A stretch of 64,000 nt of DNA from contig JALMQS010000818.1 of NCBI GenBank assembly GCA_024734495.1, positions 20,238 through 84,237 on the forward strand. Direction: 5' to 3'. How positions within the stretch are numbered: position 1 is the stretch's first letter; every line of letters begins with the position of its first letter. The notes below the pieces were generated by a model. That model did not search any database. It was not told the DNA's origin and was given only the letters and a program-made list of their open reading frames with translations. Positions 32,801 to 43,990 of this stretch are shown piece by piece. This DNA is from Forficula auricularia. Its lineage: Eukaryota; Arthropoda; Insecta; Dermaptera; Forficulidae. The position numbers and the translations under genes were made by a program.

Positions 32801-35800
32801 TTATCCTTCGTGTTTGATAGGTAAGGGTGAGATTTTTGTGATTGGACGAAGGCATTCCCCATTAGGTGTGCGTAGTTTAACAAGTCGTGACAACTTATCT
32901 CTGCCGGGTATAACTTCAATAATTCGAGCCATTGTCCATTTTCCAGGCAAGAGCGCCTTATCTAAGAGTAGCACAAGTTGTCCCACTTGTGGTTGTTCCT
33001 TGTTGTGCAGCCAACGGTTTCTCAACTGTAGATGAGCCAAATGCTCCCGGTTCCATCTATTCCAAAATTCAGTAGTAAGTTTGGAGACATATTTCCAACG
33101 TTTGGTAAGTGGAATTCTTGTATCCGTTCCATTTCGAATGGGTAGTGTAGTGAGAGAACTTCCAACCAGAAAATGTCCTGGTGTGAGTGCCTCAAAACTA
33201 TTTGGATCATTGGACAGAGAAGACAATGGTCGAGAGTTTAGAAGAGCTTCAATTTTAATCAAAGCCGTGACACCTTCGTCATACGTAAGAAGACTTGAAC
33301 CGAGGGATCTTCTTAATAAATACTTTACGGACTTAATATTGCTTTCCCATAGGGCTCCGAACGTGGGCGCATACGGAGGTATGTGCTTCCACGTGATTAG
33401 ATGTTGGTTGGAATATGAACGTACTTCAGCGCTCTCCGAATGACCCATTATGGCCTTCCATTCTTCCTTGAGCAACCCTTTGGCCCCAACAAAAGTAGTT
33501 CCATTGTCACAATGAATCTCCCCAGGAACTCCACGTCTAGCTACAAACCGTTGAAGAGCTAGTAGGAAACTATTAGTGGTTAGATCTGCAACCAATTCTA
33601 AATGAACTGCATGAGTGGAGAAGCAGATGAAGATCAAGCCGTACGCCTTGTGTGGGCGAACGCCTCTACCTCTCTTGTAGTAAATGTGAAGAGGTCCAAA
33701 GAAATCTGTTCCCGTAATGTGAAAAGGTCGCGAAACACGTACACGTTCAGGCGGTAAGTTTGCCATTTTTTGAGACATAGGATTGAAACGTTTCTTCGCG
33801 CAGGTGACACAGTTGTGGATAATTGATCGAACCAGACGTCTGCTACTAATGATCCAGTATCTTTGGTTGATCAGAGATTGGAGTAGATGCGGACCACAAT
33901 GATTGTGCATCCGGTGAAGTTCTTCGACCAAAATCTTAACGACATGTTCTCCTTTAGGAAGTAATAACGGATGTTTGGTATGAAATGGCAGCTCCGAGTG
34001 AGAAAGTCTACCACCAACACGAAGGAGTTGAAATTCATCAATATATGGATCAAGAGCAAGTAATGACCGATATCGGGTTGGGCATGTTTTAGCTGTGAGT
34101 AGTATATCTATGAATTCCGCGAAATGTTTTTGTTGGATGTAGCGAATGACGTTATCGTGTTCATACTGTATATCCTTCGCTCTTACGGCCGTGATAGGGA
34201 GGGTTGTATCTCGTTTAAGATAAGTCTGAAATTTTCGCCAAACAGCAATTGAAAAGAGCAGTCTATAAAAAGAAGAAAATCTTTCCAACACAGTTAAAGA
34301 TGGTACTTGTACGTTGACTAATACTTTACAACGGTTTTCTTCTTGAGGAGTGGCATCCAAAGAGGGGACGATAAATTGTGACTCGTCACTCATAAAGTCA
34401 GTCGGTCCAGTAAACCAAGAGGATTGTAGAAGTTGCTCTATGGTTATCCCTCGAGTAGCTATGTCGGCTGGGTTGTTTGTTCCAGTTATGTGGTACCAAG
34501 TAATTCCATGTTCTTGAGTTAAAACTTGAATATCATTTACTCGATTCCCTACAAAAATCTTAAGACTAGAAGGATCTTTTTTCAGCCATGAGAGTACGAT
34601 TTGTGAATCAGAGAAACAATTAATTTCCTGAATAGGCATGGACAACGAAGGAAGGATAAAATGAATAGCTTTTGAAAGTAGATGTGCGGATAAGAGTTCT
34701 GACCTTGGAGTTGTAGTTAGTTTGAGTGGTCTTACCCGAGATTTGGCATATAGGAATCTGCTATCTTGGAGGGTAGAATGATAATATGATGTCATGTAAA
34801 GGACGCATCCGTAAGATAGGTCACTAGCATCGCAGAATCCAAATATTCGGTAAGTTGTAGCGTCAAGACTTTTTAAGAGCCGTGGGATTTTAATGTGTTG
34901 GAATTTGGCAACTTCCTTGTGATACAATTCCCATGAGGTCTGAAAAGATTGAGGTATTGGAGTATCCCAATCAAGCGTCTTGTCTTTCCATAACTCCTGG
35001 AACAATATCTTAAACTTGATCAGACATGGGTTCAAAAAACCAAGTGGATCATACACCCGTTGGAGTTCTGATAGAATACCCCTTTTTGTGTTTGGAGTTT
35101 CATTCGGTATAGTAAGTTTGAAGTAAAAACTATCTTCTTGAGATCTCCAGTCAATGCCCAGAACTGAAATATCCCCAGGACTTAGCACCTTGGAAGAATC
35201 AGAGATGAGGTGAAGATCTCTCAAGTCTTCGAGTAGTTCCTGTGAGTTAGATGAAAACTTGTCAAAGAAGAATGATCCTTGTTTTAGGATAAAACAGATC
35301 TCCTCAACTAGCGTGGTCAAATCAGATATGGTGTCAGCTCCTAATAGGAAATCATCGACATAAGAGTTTGTCTTTATGTTCTTAGCAGCTGTCGGATATT
35401 GTGAGGAGAATTGATCAGCCAGGTAATGTAACGCTCGAATAGCGAGGAAAGGACTGCAAGATAATCCGAATGGCACACGAGTGAAACGGTAAACTGAGAT
35501 CGGTTGTGAGGAATTTTCACGCCATAGTACGCGGAGTAGATCTCGGTCTGGTTTTGCGACAAGAATTTGAAGGAACATAGAAATTATATCCATACAAATA
35601 ACATATCGGTGTGATCGAAAATTGGTAAGAACATGTCTTATATCGGTTTGAAGGACATCTCCTGGCATGAGAATATCGTTGAGTGAGTTTCCATTTGTCG
35701 AAGTTGAAGATCCATTAAAAACAATCCTCAATATTGAACTGTTTTTCTTTGGGACTGCAGAGTGGGGTAGATAGAAACATCTATTGTTATTGTGATATTG

Positions 35801-37975
35801 TTCTGAAGGTAGTACCAACTCTAAGTGATGGTTGTCAATATATTGATGCATGGATTCAATGTATTGAGTATGGTATCTAGGGTTCTTTGTAAATTTCCGT
35901 TCCAGAGCCCGCAAAAGCACAAATGCCTTGGATTCGGAATTTCCTAAAGGTAGGTGATCTGGTTTTAAGGGTAGGTGAACTTGTATGCGATTGTCCACAA
36001 GTTGTGTGTGAGTCCGAAAAGAGGTTTCCTCTAATGAAAGCGTTTCCGGTAAAGGTAAGTTAAGAGAATCCTCTAGTTCCCAATACTTTGAAACATACAA
36101 AATATCATCTTTGGGAGTGGTCTGTGCCTCACACAGATGCAAAACTTTGCTCATTTTGGCTGGAGCAGAACCCAGCAGCAACCATCCAAATTTGGAACCG
36201 AAAAGTGCTGTGCTACCGTCAGGGCTAGCAATCTTCTCACCGGTAAAAATGTTGGCGCAGGCAGAAGCTCCTAAGATCCCTTGTATGGGTGCAGGTGTGT
36301 GGTAACATGGATCAGCAAGAGGTTTATCTTCAAGGTATGAGAGTGAGGATGTATCTACTGATTTGGTTGGTAACTTAAGTTGTAGTGAATTAACTATATG
36401 GAATTCAAATGGTTCAAATTCTGAGTCTGTAAAGCGTGAGGAAATATAAACAAAAGTAGAGTGAGTGACATCTAGTTTGGAAGAAGCTCCTAACCCTTCA
36501 ATCTGTATGGGATTAGAAGTTTTCTTAGTCTTAAGCGCCAGTGCTAATTGACTAGAAATAAGCGAAACTTCGCTCGCACTGTCTATGAGAAAACGAGCCG
36601 TACGAACAGTTCCATCTGCACATAGGAGACTGAGACAGGCGGTCGATAAGATAGGTACAACATCATCGGCTGACCTTGACACTTGACATATACGTTTTGA
36701 TTTTTCTGGAGGTGTTGTGCCCGCAGTGTTGGGACTTGTGTTAGACGGTTCAGATTTGTGTGTGACATTGTCTGTTGGTTGAAGGTGCAACATCCGATGA
36801 TGAGCTCCTTTGCACAGAAAGCAAGGCTTAAAGGAACATTTATTTGAAAAGTGAAGTGCTGAGAAGCAAAGAAAACAACGTTTCAGCCCTCTGATTTTCT
36901 TGTGACGGTCTATCGGTGTCATAGACTTGAATTTGTCACAATCTATGAAGCGATGTACAGGTTGTTTGTTACAAATGGGACAAGAGTTATCTGTAGTGGT
37001 GAGGGTGTAGGTCTTGACCGATTTGTTCTTTGTGAAACTGGATGATGATTGAGGGTTTGGTTTGTTAAAAGAGTGAGTTGCTTTCGCCTGTGTCTCCAAG
37101 GCTTGAGATCTGATGTCTAAGTGTTTGAGTAGAGTGTTAAACTCAGGGACTTCATCCACTGACTGTGAGTGTAGCCAACTCTCCAAAGAGTGGCCATCCA
37201 CCTTCTTCATGATGATGCGTGTGATGAAAGGGTTGCACGCCTTTAGGTCCATTCCTAAAGTCTGAAGATTATGAGTGATGTCTGTGACTGCTATTGAAAA
37301 CTGAGAAAGTGTGTCTTTCGTTACATGAGTAATTGGGTGTAAATTCAAGAGTTTGTCAATAAACGAGAATATTATTTCGCGAGTGCGATCATAATGAGAT
37401 TTGAGTAATTGTAAACAAATGGAGTAATTGTCATCGGTTATTGAGTAAGCCTGTATGACTAGAGCTGCAGCGCCTGACAAGCTCCCTTTCAAATATGATA
37501 ATTTTTGAGCTTGGGTGAGTGAAGAATTTCTATCAATGGTGGCTGTGAACAGGTCTAGGAACGATTTCCATTGATCGTAATCTCCTGAAAATTTAGGCAA
37601 ATTTAGAGTAGGTAAATGTACAGTAGGATGAATTGTGAGTTGAGTTGAGTTGATTTCCTGTGTAGTACTAGAGGGGGTTATTTGTGACAAAAGAATCTTA
37701 GCTTCTCTAATAGAGGTGACGAGTGAATTATGATGAGTTGTTATTTGGTCTTTTAAGTTTTCACCTCCTTCTATTGTGAATAATGCATGTTGAGAAGATT
37801 TTTTGATGATGTTAGATAAGTCACTTTTTAGTTTTGCTGCCTGTTCTAGTACGTCTACTAGTGTTGCCTTCTGAGGATTTTCCTCGAAAGAGGAGCATTG
37901 GAGCAGAAGCTCAATTTCTATCCCCAGAGCTTGTATCTCCCCTTTTACTGTGTCAAGAACTGATTTGGGTGGCAT
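32801..37975 (-). CDS. gag-pol: BEL/Pao gag-pol polyprotein, 1724 residues, intact
   Basis: One ATG-initiated frame encodes all the functions needed to copy and integrate the element. In order: gag-like region with LPKFSGDYDQWKSF (about 115-270); Cys/His knuckles (CPICN, CFLCFSALHFSNKC, CFLCKGAHH; 332-397); aspartic protease with DSA in place of the usual DSG/DTG (465-467); reverse transcriptase (about 720-930) with YVDD at 872-875; RNase H (about 1045-1180, FCDASD, TPRSEL, FSDSQ); integrase with an H2C2 zinc site (1353-1395) and a DDE triad at Asp1424, Asp1490 and Glu1544; and a C-terminal domain of the DUF5641 type (about 1625-1722). Gag and pol fused in one frame is normal for BEL/Pao. No envelope-like frame follows. 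No stop or frameshift is present, so the copy may be active. Confidence 0.95.
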   Translation of the reverse strand: MPPKSVLDTVKGEIQALGIEIELLLQCSSFEENPQKATLVDVLEQAAKLKSDLSNIIKKSSQHALFTIEGGENLKDQITTHHNSLVTSIREAKILLSQITPSSTTQEINSTQLTIHPTVHLPTLNLPKFSGDYDQWKSFLDLFTATIDRNSSLTQAQKLSYLKGSLSGAAALVIQAYSITDDNYSICLQLLKSHYDRTREIIFSFIDKLLNLHPITHVTKDTLSQFSIAVTDITHNLQTLGMDLKACNPFITRIIMKKVDGHSLESWLHSQSVDEVPEFNTLLKHLDIRSQALETQAKATHSFNKPNPQSSSSFTKNKSVKTYTLTTTDNSCPICNKQPVHRFIDCDKFKSMTPIDRHKKIRGLKRCFLCFSALHFSNKCSFKPCFLCKGAHHRMLHLQPTDNVTHKSEPSNTSPNTAGTTPPEKSKRICQVSRSADDVVPILSTACLSLLCADGTVRTARFLIDSASEVSLISSQLALALKTKKTSNPIQIEGLGASSKLDVTHSTFVYISSRFTDSEFEPFEFHIVNSLQLKLPTKSVDTSSLSYLEDKPLADPCYHTPAPIQGILGASACANIFTGEKIASPDGSTALFGSKFGWLLLGSAPAKMSKVLHLCEAQTTPKDDILYVSKYWELEDSLNLPLPETLSLEETSFRTHTQLVDNRIQVHLPLKPDHLPLGNSESKAFVLLRALERKFTKNPRYHTQYIESMHQYIDNHHLELVLPSEQYHNNNRCFYLPHSAVPKKNSSILRIVFNGSSTSTNGNSLNDILMPGDVLQTDIRHVLTNFRSHRYVICMDIISMFLQILVAKPDRDLLRVLWRENSSQPISVYRFTRVPFGLSCSPFLAIRALHYLADQFSSQYPTAAKNIKTNSYVDDFLLGADTISDLTTLVEEICFILKQGSFFFDKFSSNSQELLEDLRDLHLISDSSKVLSPGDISVLGIDWRSQEDSFYFKLTIPNETPNTKRGILSELQRVYDPLGFLNPCLIKFKILFQELWKDKTLDWDTPIPQSFQTSWELYHKEVAKFQHIKIPRLLKSLDATTYRIFGFCDASDLSYGCVLYMTSYYHSTLQDSRFLYAKSRVRPLKLTTTPRSELLSAHLLSKAIHFILPSLSMPIQEINCFSDSQIVLSWLKKDPSSLKIFVGNRVNDIQVLTQEHGITWYHITGTNNPADIATRGITIEQLLQSSWFTGPTDFMSDESQFIVPSLDATPQEENRCKVLVNVQVPSLTVLERFSSFYRLLFSIAVWRKFQTYLKRDTTLPITAVRAKDIQYEHDNVIRYIQQKHFAEFIDILLTAKTCPTRYRSLLALDPYIDEFQLLRVGGRLSHSELPFHTKHPLLLPKGEHVVKILVEELHRMHNHCGPHLLQSLINQRYWIISSRRLVRSIIHNCVTCAKKRFNPMSQKMANLPPERVRVSRPFHITGTDFFGPLHIYYKRGRGVRPHKAYGLIFICFSTHAVHLELVADLTTNSFLLALQRFVARRGVPGEIHCDNGTTFVGAKGLLKEEWKAIMGHSESAEVRSYSNQHLITWKHIPPYAPTFGALWESNIKSVKYLLRRSLGSSLLTYDEGVTALIKIEALLNSRPLSSLSNDPNSFEALTPGHFLVGSSLTTLPIRNGTDTRIPLTKRWKYVSKLTTEFWNRWNREHLAHLQLRNRWLHNKEQPQVGQLVLLLDKALLPGKWTMARIIEVIPGRDKLSRLVKLRTPNGECLRPITKISPLPIKHEG

Positions 37976-38151
37976 TGTGAAAGATTATGACTAAATACAA
38001 TTAGTAAGAACAATTTGTATAATTACAACTAAAAATAAAATAAGAATAATGTAAATATAAAAATAAAAATAAAAATATATGATAATTTCAATAAAATTAT
38101 TTGCCCTTTGTTTGGCGATGACTATACAGTGTAAGCAAGTTAGCAGTTTGG

Positions 38152-38169
38152 ATCACGTCGGGGTCACCA
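38152..38169 (-). promoter_or_regulatory. tRNA-Trp primer binding site of the BEL/Pao element
   Basis: On the minus strand TGGTGACCCCGACGTGAT lies 11 bases inside the 5' LTR. It is complementary over 18 bases to the 3' end of eukaryotic tRNA-Trp (ending ATCACGTCGGGGTCA plus CCA). Confidence 0.85.
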
Positions 38170-38180
38170 AAAAATTTAAA

Positions 38181-39402
38181 TGGTTGAGCCAACTGATAGT
38201 CAGGGTAGAAAAAAGTTAGAAGAATTCAAAGTTCAACAAAATTAAAAAAAAATATGCTAGGATTAAAAAATAATAACAGTGACTCCAAAAAGTTTTTCAG
38301 TTGCCCAGCGCACTTAAACTTTTATGTTAGTTTTAATGTGATTAAATTATCACCATATTATGAAATTGAATTTAAATTAGAAGGTTCTTGCTTACCTCTG
38401 AAAGTCGAGAATAAATAAAAAAAATATAACAAGAAAATTATCTGAGAAAAAATTGCAAAGTCCAATTGAATTGTGAATATGAATTATGATTAGAAATTAT
38501 CACTTTATTTTTATTATTATTAACAGGGTAAATTATAAGTTAATTAAACAGAAAGTATTTGAGACAAATAAACGAATGAATTTTAAAATTAATTAATTAA
38601 ATCTAATTAACAATTTTTCAATTAAAGTTATTAGTAGTAACAGGATTAAAAATGTTTAATTAAAATAAAACTTAAAATTAGAACTAATTAGCCATAAACA
38701 AGGCGGCCATATTTATTTATAAAAATAAATATAATAGGTAAATGGATTTGAGAAATTATTTGCGTAGAAGAGATGAAGTGTTCAAAAACAAATGGATTAT
38801 ATTTAATAAGAAGGGAGAGAGTTTTTCAGTTATGAAGGAATTGAGTAGAAAAATGTAATAAAGATTGGATAGGATCAAATAGGTTTCACTTAGCAGTTTG
38901 TTGAGAAGGTTTGACGAATCCGTTGAATGTGAGAATTTCTTCCAGGCCAATCTGTACCAAAAATAAAACGAGTGTGTATTTCCTTCCAATGAAGTCGATA
39001 CTGAGAGAGAAAATGGTACAGCTACCAGGAAGCAGAAGTTTAGAGGTCCAGTTGTGGTGTTCTAACATAAATATCAACTCACTAGTTGATATTTTATCAA
39101 TTTACAATTGATATGGGGAAGAATGAACACCAGCAAATAAAAAATATGAGAGTAAAATGTGAGACTGGACTCTGATTAACAGAACATGATCTGCATAGAT
39201 TCGATGATTACACAAGAATGAGAAAAAAATTAATTATGTCAATAAACATAAATTTGTTTATGGCTGTTCCCAGAGCGAGCGCCTCCCTCGCGCTGTTCTA
39301 TCGAGTTGACGAACACTGCCCTAGAGATATTTTTTCTGCACAAAAATCGTAAAAACGATGATCACACATGCAATAAGCTCACGGTTGCGATTGGCGCAAC
39401 CA
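38181..39402 (-). repeat. BEL/Pao 5' LTR
   Basis: 1222 bp and carrying the element's promoter by position. It differs from the 3' LTR by a few substitutions and short indels, mostly near 38830-38900. Confidence 0.9.
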
Positions 39403-39710
39403 CTAGGTCTTTGAACCAAACACATCCAAATTTTGTATATAAAATCCAGACGTTTAAAAATTCAAAAACTAACAGCTCAAAATGGTGGGGGAGGGGGCGT
39501 GTATGGTCAAAAAATGGAAATCTAGGCTCTTGCACCAAACTCAACCAAATTTAATATACATAATCCGTGCGCCCCCAGAAGTCTAAAAATGCAAACTAAC
39601 CCCCCTCCACTACATGATTATAAATAATTTTATTAAATATTAAATATAAGAAAGGGGACATGTTGTATGGCAAAGTCAAGTGGATGGCCACATCAGAACG
39701 TGTCAATTTA
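39403..39710 (-). repeat. Family 2 copy e, continued
   Basis: Resumes the copy split by the BEL/Pao element (CCAAATTTTGTATATAAAAT, a G-rich run, AAGTCAAGTGGATGGCCACA). Two minisatellite-type units are recognisable. Confidence 0.7.
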
Positions 39711-40139
39711 TTTTTTAATTCCTTTACAAATGAAAATAAATTTAATTAAATATTTATAATTTAATAAACAAGTAAAATATTATAGAACATAATATAAAAT
39801 ATATATAATCTGAATAATAAAATAAAATATAACCTCAATGATCAATGGATTTTGAATTTTGGAATCATTTAGATATTCATTCTATGATTTTGAGAATAAA
39901 GAAATGTCACAAAGAAATTGATTTTCTTAAATTTAAAAAATAGATAATTTATATTTGAGTGTCTACAATGAAATAAAATTTGATTTAGATTTAATAATAT
40001 TAGCAATTCAATCAGATGTTGTATAATCAATTGTAATAAATAAAATGTTTTAATTATCGACCGCCAGGTGCCACTTACATCTAATCGAGGAATTTCGAGT
40101 ACCAATCAAAATTTTATAAATTTTTCAAAAAAATTTTGG
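39711..40139 (-). pseudogene. Intron and exon 1 of a body-less zinc-finger gene (copy 2)
   Basis: Continues the 5' end begun at 30262-30528. The donor on the minus strand is GTAAGTGGCACC near 40077. Just upstream lies TTTATAAAATTTTGATTGG, a good TATA box placed about 30 bases before the conserved CTCGAAATTCCTCGATTAG. The same arrangement lies at 18110, 43900, 52101 and 61075. Confidence 0.6.
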
Positions 40140-40394
40140 AACAAATTTAAAAAAAAATTAAAAAACAAATTCATTCTACATAATTTGATGTATTCTAGTA
40201 TTTGAAACATTACGTATTATTTTTATTATTTTTCGTGACATGTTTTTTAAAAGGTTTATGTCCATGGCTGTAGTCAGGACTGAGTATTAGATCGGGCAGC
40301 GGATTTTATAGGTGGTGCGAGTGGAAATAAGCTTTTAATTCTACTATATGATTAATTTCTAGAATAATCTTTAACTAAACTTTAGGTATTTTGA
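40140..40394. other. AT-rich spacer shared with 61140-61390
   Basis: Nearly identical to 61140-61390 (CATGTTTTTTAAAAGGTTTA, GATCGGGCAGCGGATTTTAT) and partly to 20720-20790. No gene. Confidence 0.6.
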
Positions 40395-40560
40395 TGCAGA
40401 GTAGTGGAGTGGCTAAGGCGTTGCAATTCTCGGTATCGAATCTCGCTTCAGTCAGAACAATTTTAATTTTAAAAAAAATGCAACTCGTCTCATTAGAACC
40501 TGGTGGAATGGAATAGGAAACCACCCCTGTGAACATTTTCCCAAGGAAAATTGCCAAAAA
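40395..40560 (+). repeat. tRNA-derived SINE, copy 1
   Basis: The head has GTAGTGGAGTGGCTAAGGCG (box A-like) and GGTATCGAATCTCGC (box B-like) at tRNA spacing, followed by an A-rich stretch and a unique body (ATGCAACTCGTCTCATTAGA). Copies lie at 44045-44190 and 61390-61560. The T stem is imperfect, so this is not a tRNA gene. Confidence 0.5.
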
Positions 40561-41738
40561 ACCTCGAAATTTTGTGCCTTTTTCCAGTTTTTCTCTTATA
40601 ACTCGAAAACGTTCCATATTTTGTAAATAGATGCCCTATAGTAAATTGAAGAGGACTAAATTTAGGGTGGATTAAAAAATGCAAAATTAGTTCGATATTT
40701 AATGGGGTGTCAAAAAAAAGGAAACCGGATCACTTTTGAATATCCCAAAAACTCACACTTTTTTCGATTTTTTCCCATTTTAATAATGAAGGAGCACAAA
40801 GACCAATCTCTACATTTTTAAAGTATATTAAATTTGCTATACTTCAAATACAGTTTCATTTTAATTGGATATTGGTATCTCGTGTCGCAATGAGGTTGAA
40901 ATTTTGAACAACTCGAATTTTTAGCAAAAAATCCTAGATATGATCCGAATTCTCAAAAGTGTCATGGAATATTCCTCGGAAATCTATAAAACTAAGAGAT
41001 TTATCAAAAAAGTGGTCTTAGTAAACGTTAAATTCAACAAAATTTCCTAGAGAATGATACAGAAATCAAGTTTCCAAGATGAGTGGCTTTCATTTTATGG
41101 AGCAAAAACTGGGATTTTTTGAAGAAATTGATCATTTTCTGTCTTGGAAAATGCTGGATATCTATAAATCTAAGAGTTTTAACAAAAAAGTGGTCCAAGT
41201 AAACGTTCAAGTCAACGGAATTTCCTGGACAATGTGATAAGAATAAAGTTTTTCGGATAAATGGTTTTCATTTTATTAAGGAAAAACTACTATTTTTTAT
41301 AATTCACAAATGTAATCAGTTAAAATTTTATGTCACGGGTTGGCATACATGTATAATGTTTTGCAGCGCTTGTAGGCCAAATCTATTGATTTTACAAAAA
41401 AAAAGATTATTACATAAATTATAGGAAACTTTCTATAGTTTAATTTTGTATTTTAATATTTTTATCGTAAATTGAGTCGGAAAGGAGATATTGTCAATAA
41501 AAACTACTTTACGGCGCCATTTTAACATCATAGCGTCGCGAATGGCAAATATACGGGGTGGCAAAGTTGAAATTCCGAAAGAGCACATCAAAATCTATAA
41601 AATTACCCATTTTCAAAACTCTTGGAAAACTTTCTAGGTAAAATTACTAAAATGACTTGACCATGTGTGAAGAGGACCAAATGGAATTTGATGAGGCAGT
41701 CCAAGTTTCAAAACAGAGAGATAACTATAACTATCTTT
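40561..41738. repeat. Repeat family 5, longest copy
   Basis: Includes two internal partial repeats around AAATCTATAAAACTAAGAG / AATCTAAGAGTTTTAACAAA with GGTC and AAACGTT, and ends ACCATGTGTGAAGAGGACC. Matches 14800-15245 and 60040-60478. Non-coding. Confidence 0.6.
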
Positions 41739-43100
41739 TTACTTTACCAAACAGGGTATGGTCAAGTATTGTAACCATGAATGAAAAAAGTTGTTTTTTC
41801 CTTCTTTTTTTCGAAATATCTCAATAACAGCTGACACTATTTTGATTAAAAAAATTGAGCGAACCCATGGTATTTCGGTCTACAAAAAAGCCCTAATAAT
41901 TTGACAAGTTAGGTCAAAAACTAGTGTGAAATATCCAAACCAAATTTCACACGTAGTTTTGGTCCATTGATATTAAGAGCTGATTAGACATTGGTGCATA
42001 TAGACCCATAATTAAGGGGGGGGGTTAAAAATTAAAAATTTAGACTATTTGAGAAAACTCAACCAAATTTTGTATACATAACCAGTGAACCACAAAAGTC
42101 TAAACATGCATAAAATAACCGACCAAAATGGGGGTGTAGGGTCAAAAAATGAAAATCTTGTCCCTTGTACCAAACTCAACCAAATTTTGTATATACGTTA
42201 ACTTTCCCACGTTCTGTGCTTCACACAACATCCCCCTCGGGCCCACCATACTTTTGCTGATTCTACGGAATCACGTAGCTAAGCCGTTTCCCATGGTTTG
42301 CGTGTCCCCACGGATCCATCACTTAGTATGGAGTCAGCATTATAATTTAATATAAAAACCTCATTGCGAGGCCCTAAGTCAGTTCTAATACACCATTCGG
42401 AATCAGGGTACAATCCCACTCCTCCAACAGTTCAATACATCTTTCGGACTCTGGGCACCAGCCTCTCTCTTCTCGAACAGTTCGGACCAGTGGCTACAGG
42501 TAACTCACCAAAATTCACAATCGATCTTTGGTCACTAACAAACGTGTTACCAAAGTACAAACGGTTGATCCGTACGGCCCTCCATCCCTATCGATTGCAC
42601 TAGTATTAAACTCCCGGCAAACATTTTCGGACTCAAAGCCGGTAATACAAATTGATTATTACCCACAGTGTGTTCTCTCATTCTACGACTATAAACTATT
42701 TTGTAAAACTTTTCTTCAGTGATTTAATAATAAATAAAAACATTTAAAAAGGATTGATCTTAACCAAAAACATTCATTTTCGACCAATAAATCGTCCTTT
42801 CCCAAATTCCAGACCATCTTCTAAAAAAAGTCTAAAACACCTTAAATAAAAACTTGCTATCCAGATATTTAAAAAAACCCAGCTCTACCGCAATAAAAAT
42901 ATGGTCCACCTAGTCTGGAAAATCAATCCTTTTTAAAAAGGTATTTTTCGGCTAGGGGCCCATATAATCAGTGGGCCTCCAGGATTCTAAAAATGCAACA
43001 ACTAACCACCCACCACTACATTATTATAAATAATTTTATTAAATATCATATATAAGTGAGGGGCCAGGTTGTATGGTAAAGTCAAGAACACGTCAGCTTA
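41739..43100 (-). repeat. Family 2, copy f, split by an LTR-like insertion
   Basis: Begins ACTTTACCAAACAGGGTATGG, runs to TTTTGTATAT at 42195, and resumes at 42953 with ATATAATCAGTGGGCCTCC up to about 43100. Confidence 0.7.
42196..42952 (+). mobile_element. Insertion resembling a solo LTR
   Basis: About 757 bp flanked by ATAT on both sides, a 4-bp duplication typical of Ty3/gypsy-type insertion. It contains a TATA-like AATATAAAAACC near 42350, a C/T-rich transcribed-looking part and AATAAATAAAAA near 42730, the layout of an LTR. The ends are not TG/CA and no internal partner exists in the window, so the assignment is tentative. Confidence 0.45.
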
Positions 43101-43260
43101 TTTATTCAAAGCCGATGTTTCGGAGGTGTATTCTCTCCTTTTTCAGGGTTTTGAAAAGCCTCTAAGCCAAATAAAATGTGTAGTGTACACCAAATTCTGC
43201 AGAAAATGAAATAATATTTAATATTGTTTTTTCCACTGAGAGAGGAGTCAGAGGGGAATG
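43101..43260 (-). repeat. Penelope-like tail with hammerhead-like motif, copy 2
   Basis: On the minus strand CCCTGAAAAAGGAG, a loop, CTCCGAAACATCGGC, then AATAAA. The flank is the same as in the copy at 30099. Confidence 0.5.
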
Positions 43261-43990
43261 TCACATTGTATTTAGTTCAGTGACTGTGAACAACTCAAAA
43301 CTCACCTTTAAATCCGATCTGATCTAATTGGTGAACTCGAAATGTTTATTATTTTATTATTTTTTGTTTTTCAATTTCCAAACACACACTGGTCACTTGT
43401 TTTTCCAATGGACGACGTGCCACATCATTTATTGAATCATCTGAAAATAAATAATAAATAAATAATAATTCTTTATATGGACCTCGACTCCCAAATACTT
43501 AAAACCAAATAATAAAAAGTATTTTTATTTTTTAATTTCTTTTAAAATGAAAATAAATTTAATTGATGATTTAAAATATTTATACTTTACTAAAAAAGCA
43601 AAATATTATAGAATTTAATATAAAATATATACCATATAATCTGAATAATAAAATAAAGTATAACCTCTAACATTTCCAATTTGAAAATCATTAGATAATT
43701 AATCCATTATTATGAGAATAAGGAATTCCCAAGAATAAATTGAATTTCTTAAATTTACAATTTGGATAATTTATATTTGAGTGTCTACAATGAATTAAAA
43801 TTTGATTTAGATAATTATATTTAATAATTAACAAGCAATTCAATCAGATGTTGTATAATGAATAAAATATTTTAATTATCGACCGGCAGGTGCCACTTAC
43901 CTCTAATCGAGTAATTTCGAGTACCAATCAAAATTGTATAAATTATTCAAAAACATTTTGGAACAAATTTTAAAAAATTAAAAAAAAAAT
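43261..43990 (-). pseudogene. Body-less 5' end of a zinc-finger gene, copy 3
   Basis: The cleanest copy of the 5' structure. The exon ends at 43440 with acceptor TTATTTTCAG, the intron spans 43441-43900 (460 bases), and the donor is GAG/GTAAGTG. TTTATACAATTTTGATTGG lies upstream as a TATA-like element. The finger body is absent; after TTCACAG the sequence is Penelope-like tail. Confidence 0.65.

Larger units (their letters stand above)
31455..39402 (-). mobile_element. Complete BEL/Pao LTR retrotransposon
   Basis: The element has two LTRs (31455-32669, 38181-39402), a tRNA-Trp primer site beside the 5' LTR, and one uninterrupted gag-pol frame on the minus strand. LTR ends are TGGTTG and CAACCA. 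The flanking sequence CTAGGTC is present at 31448-31454 and again at 39403-39409, a target duplication of up to 7 bp (BEL/Pao usually 4-6). LTRs differ at only a few percent of positions, so insertion was recent. The host site is a family 2 repeat inside the intron of a body-less finger gene. Confidence 0.93.

Noticed and set aside
33081..33443. Frames on + and in other minus frames within the BEL/Pao gene
   Set aside because: They overlap the well-supported polyprotein and encode nothing recognisable.
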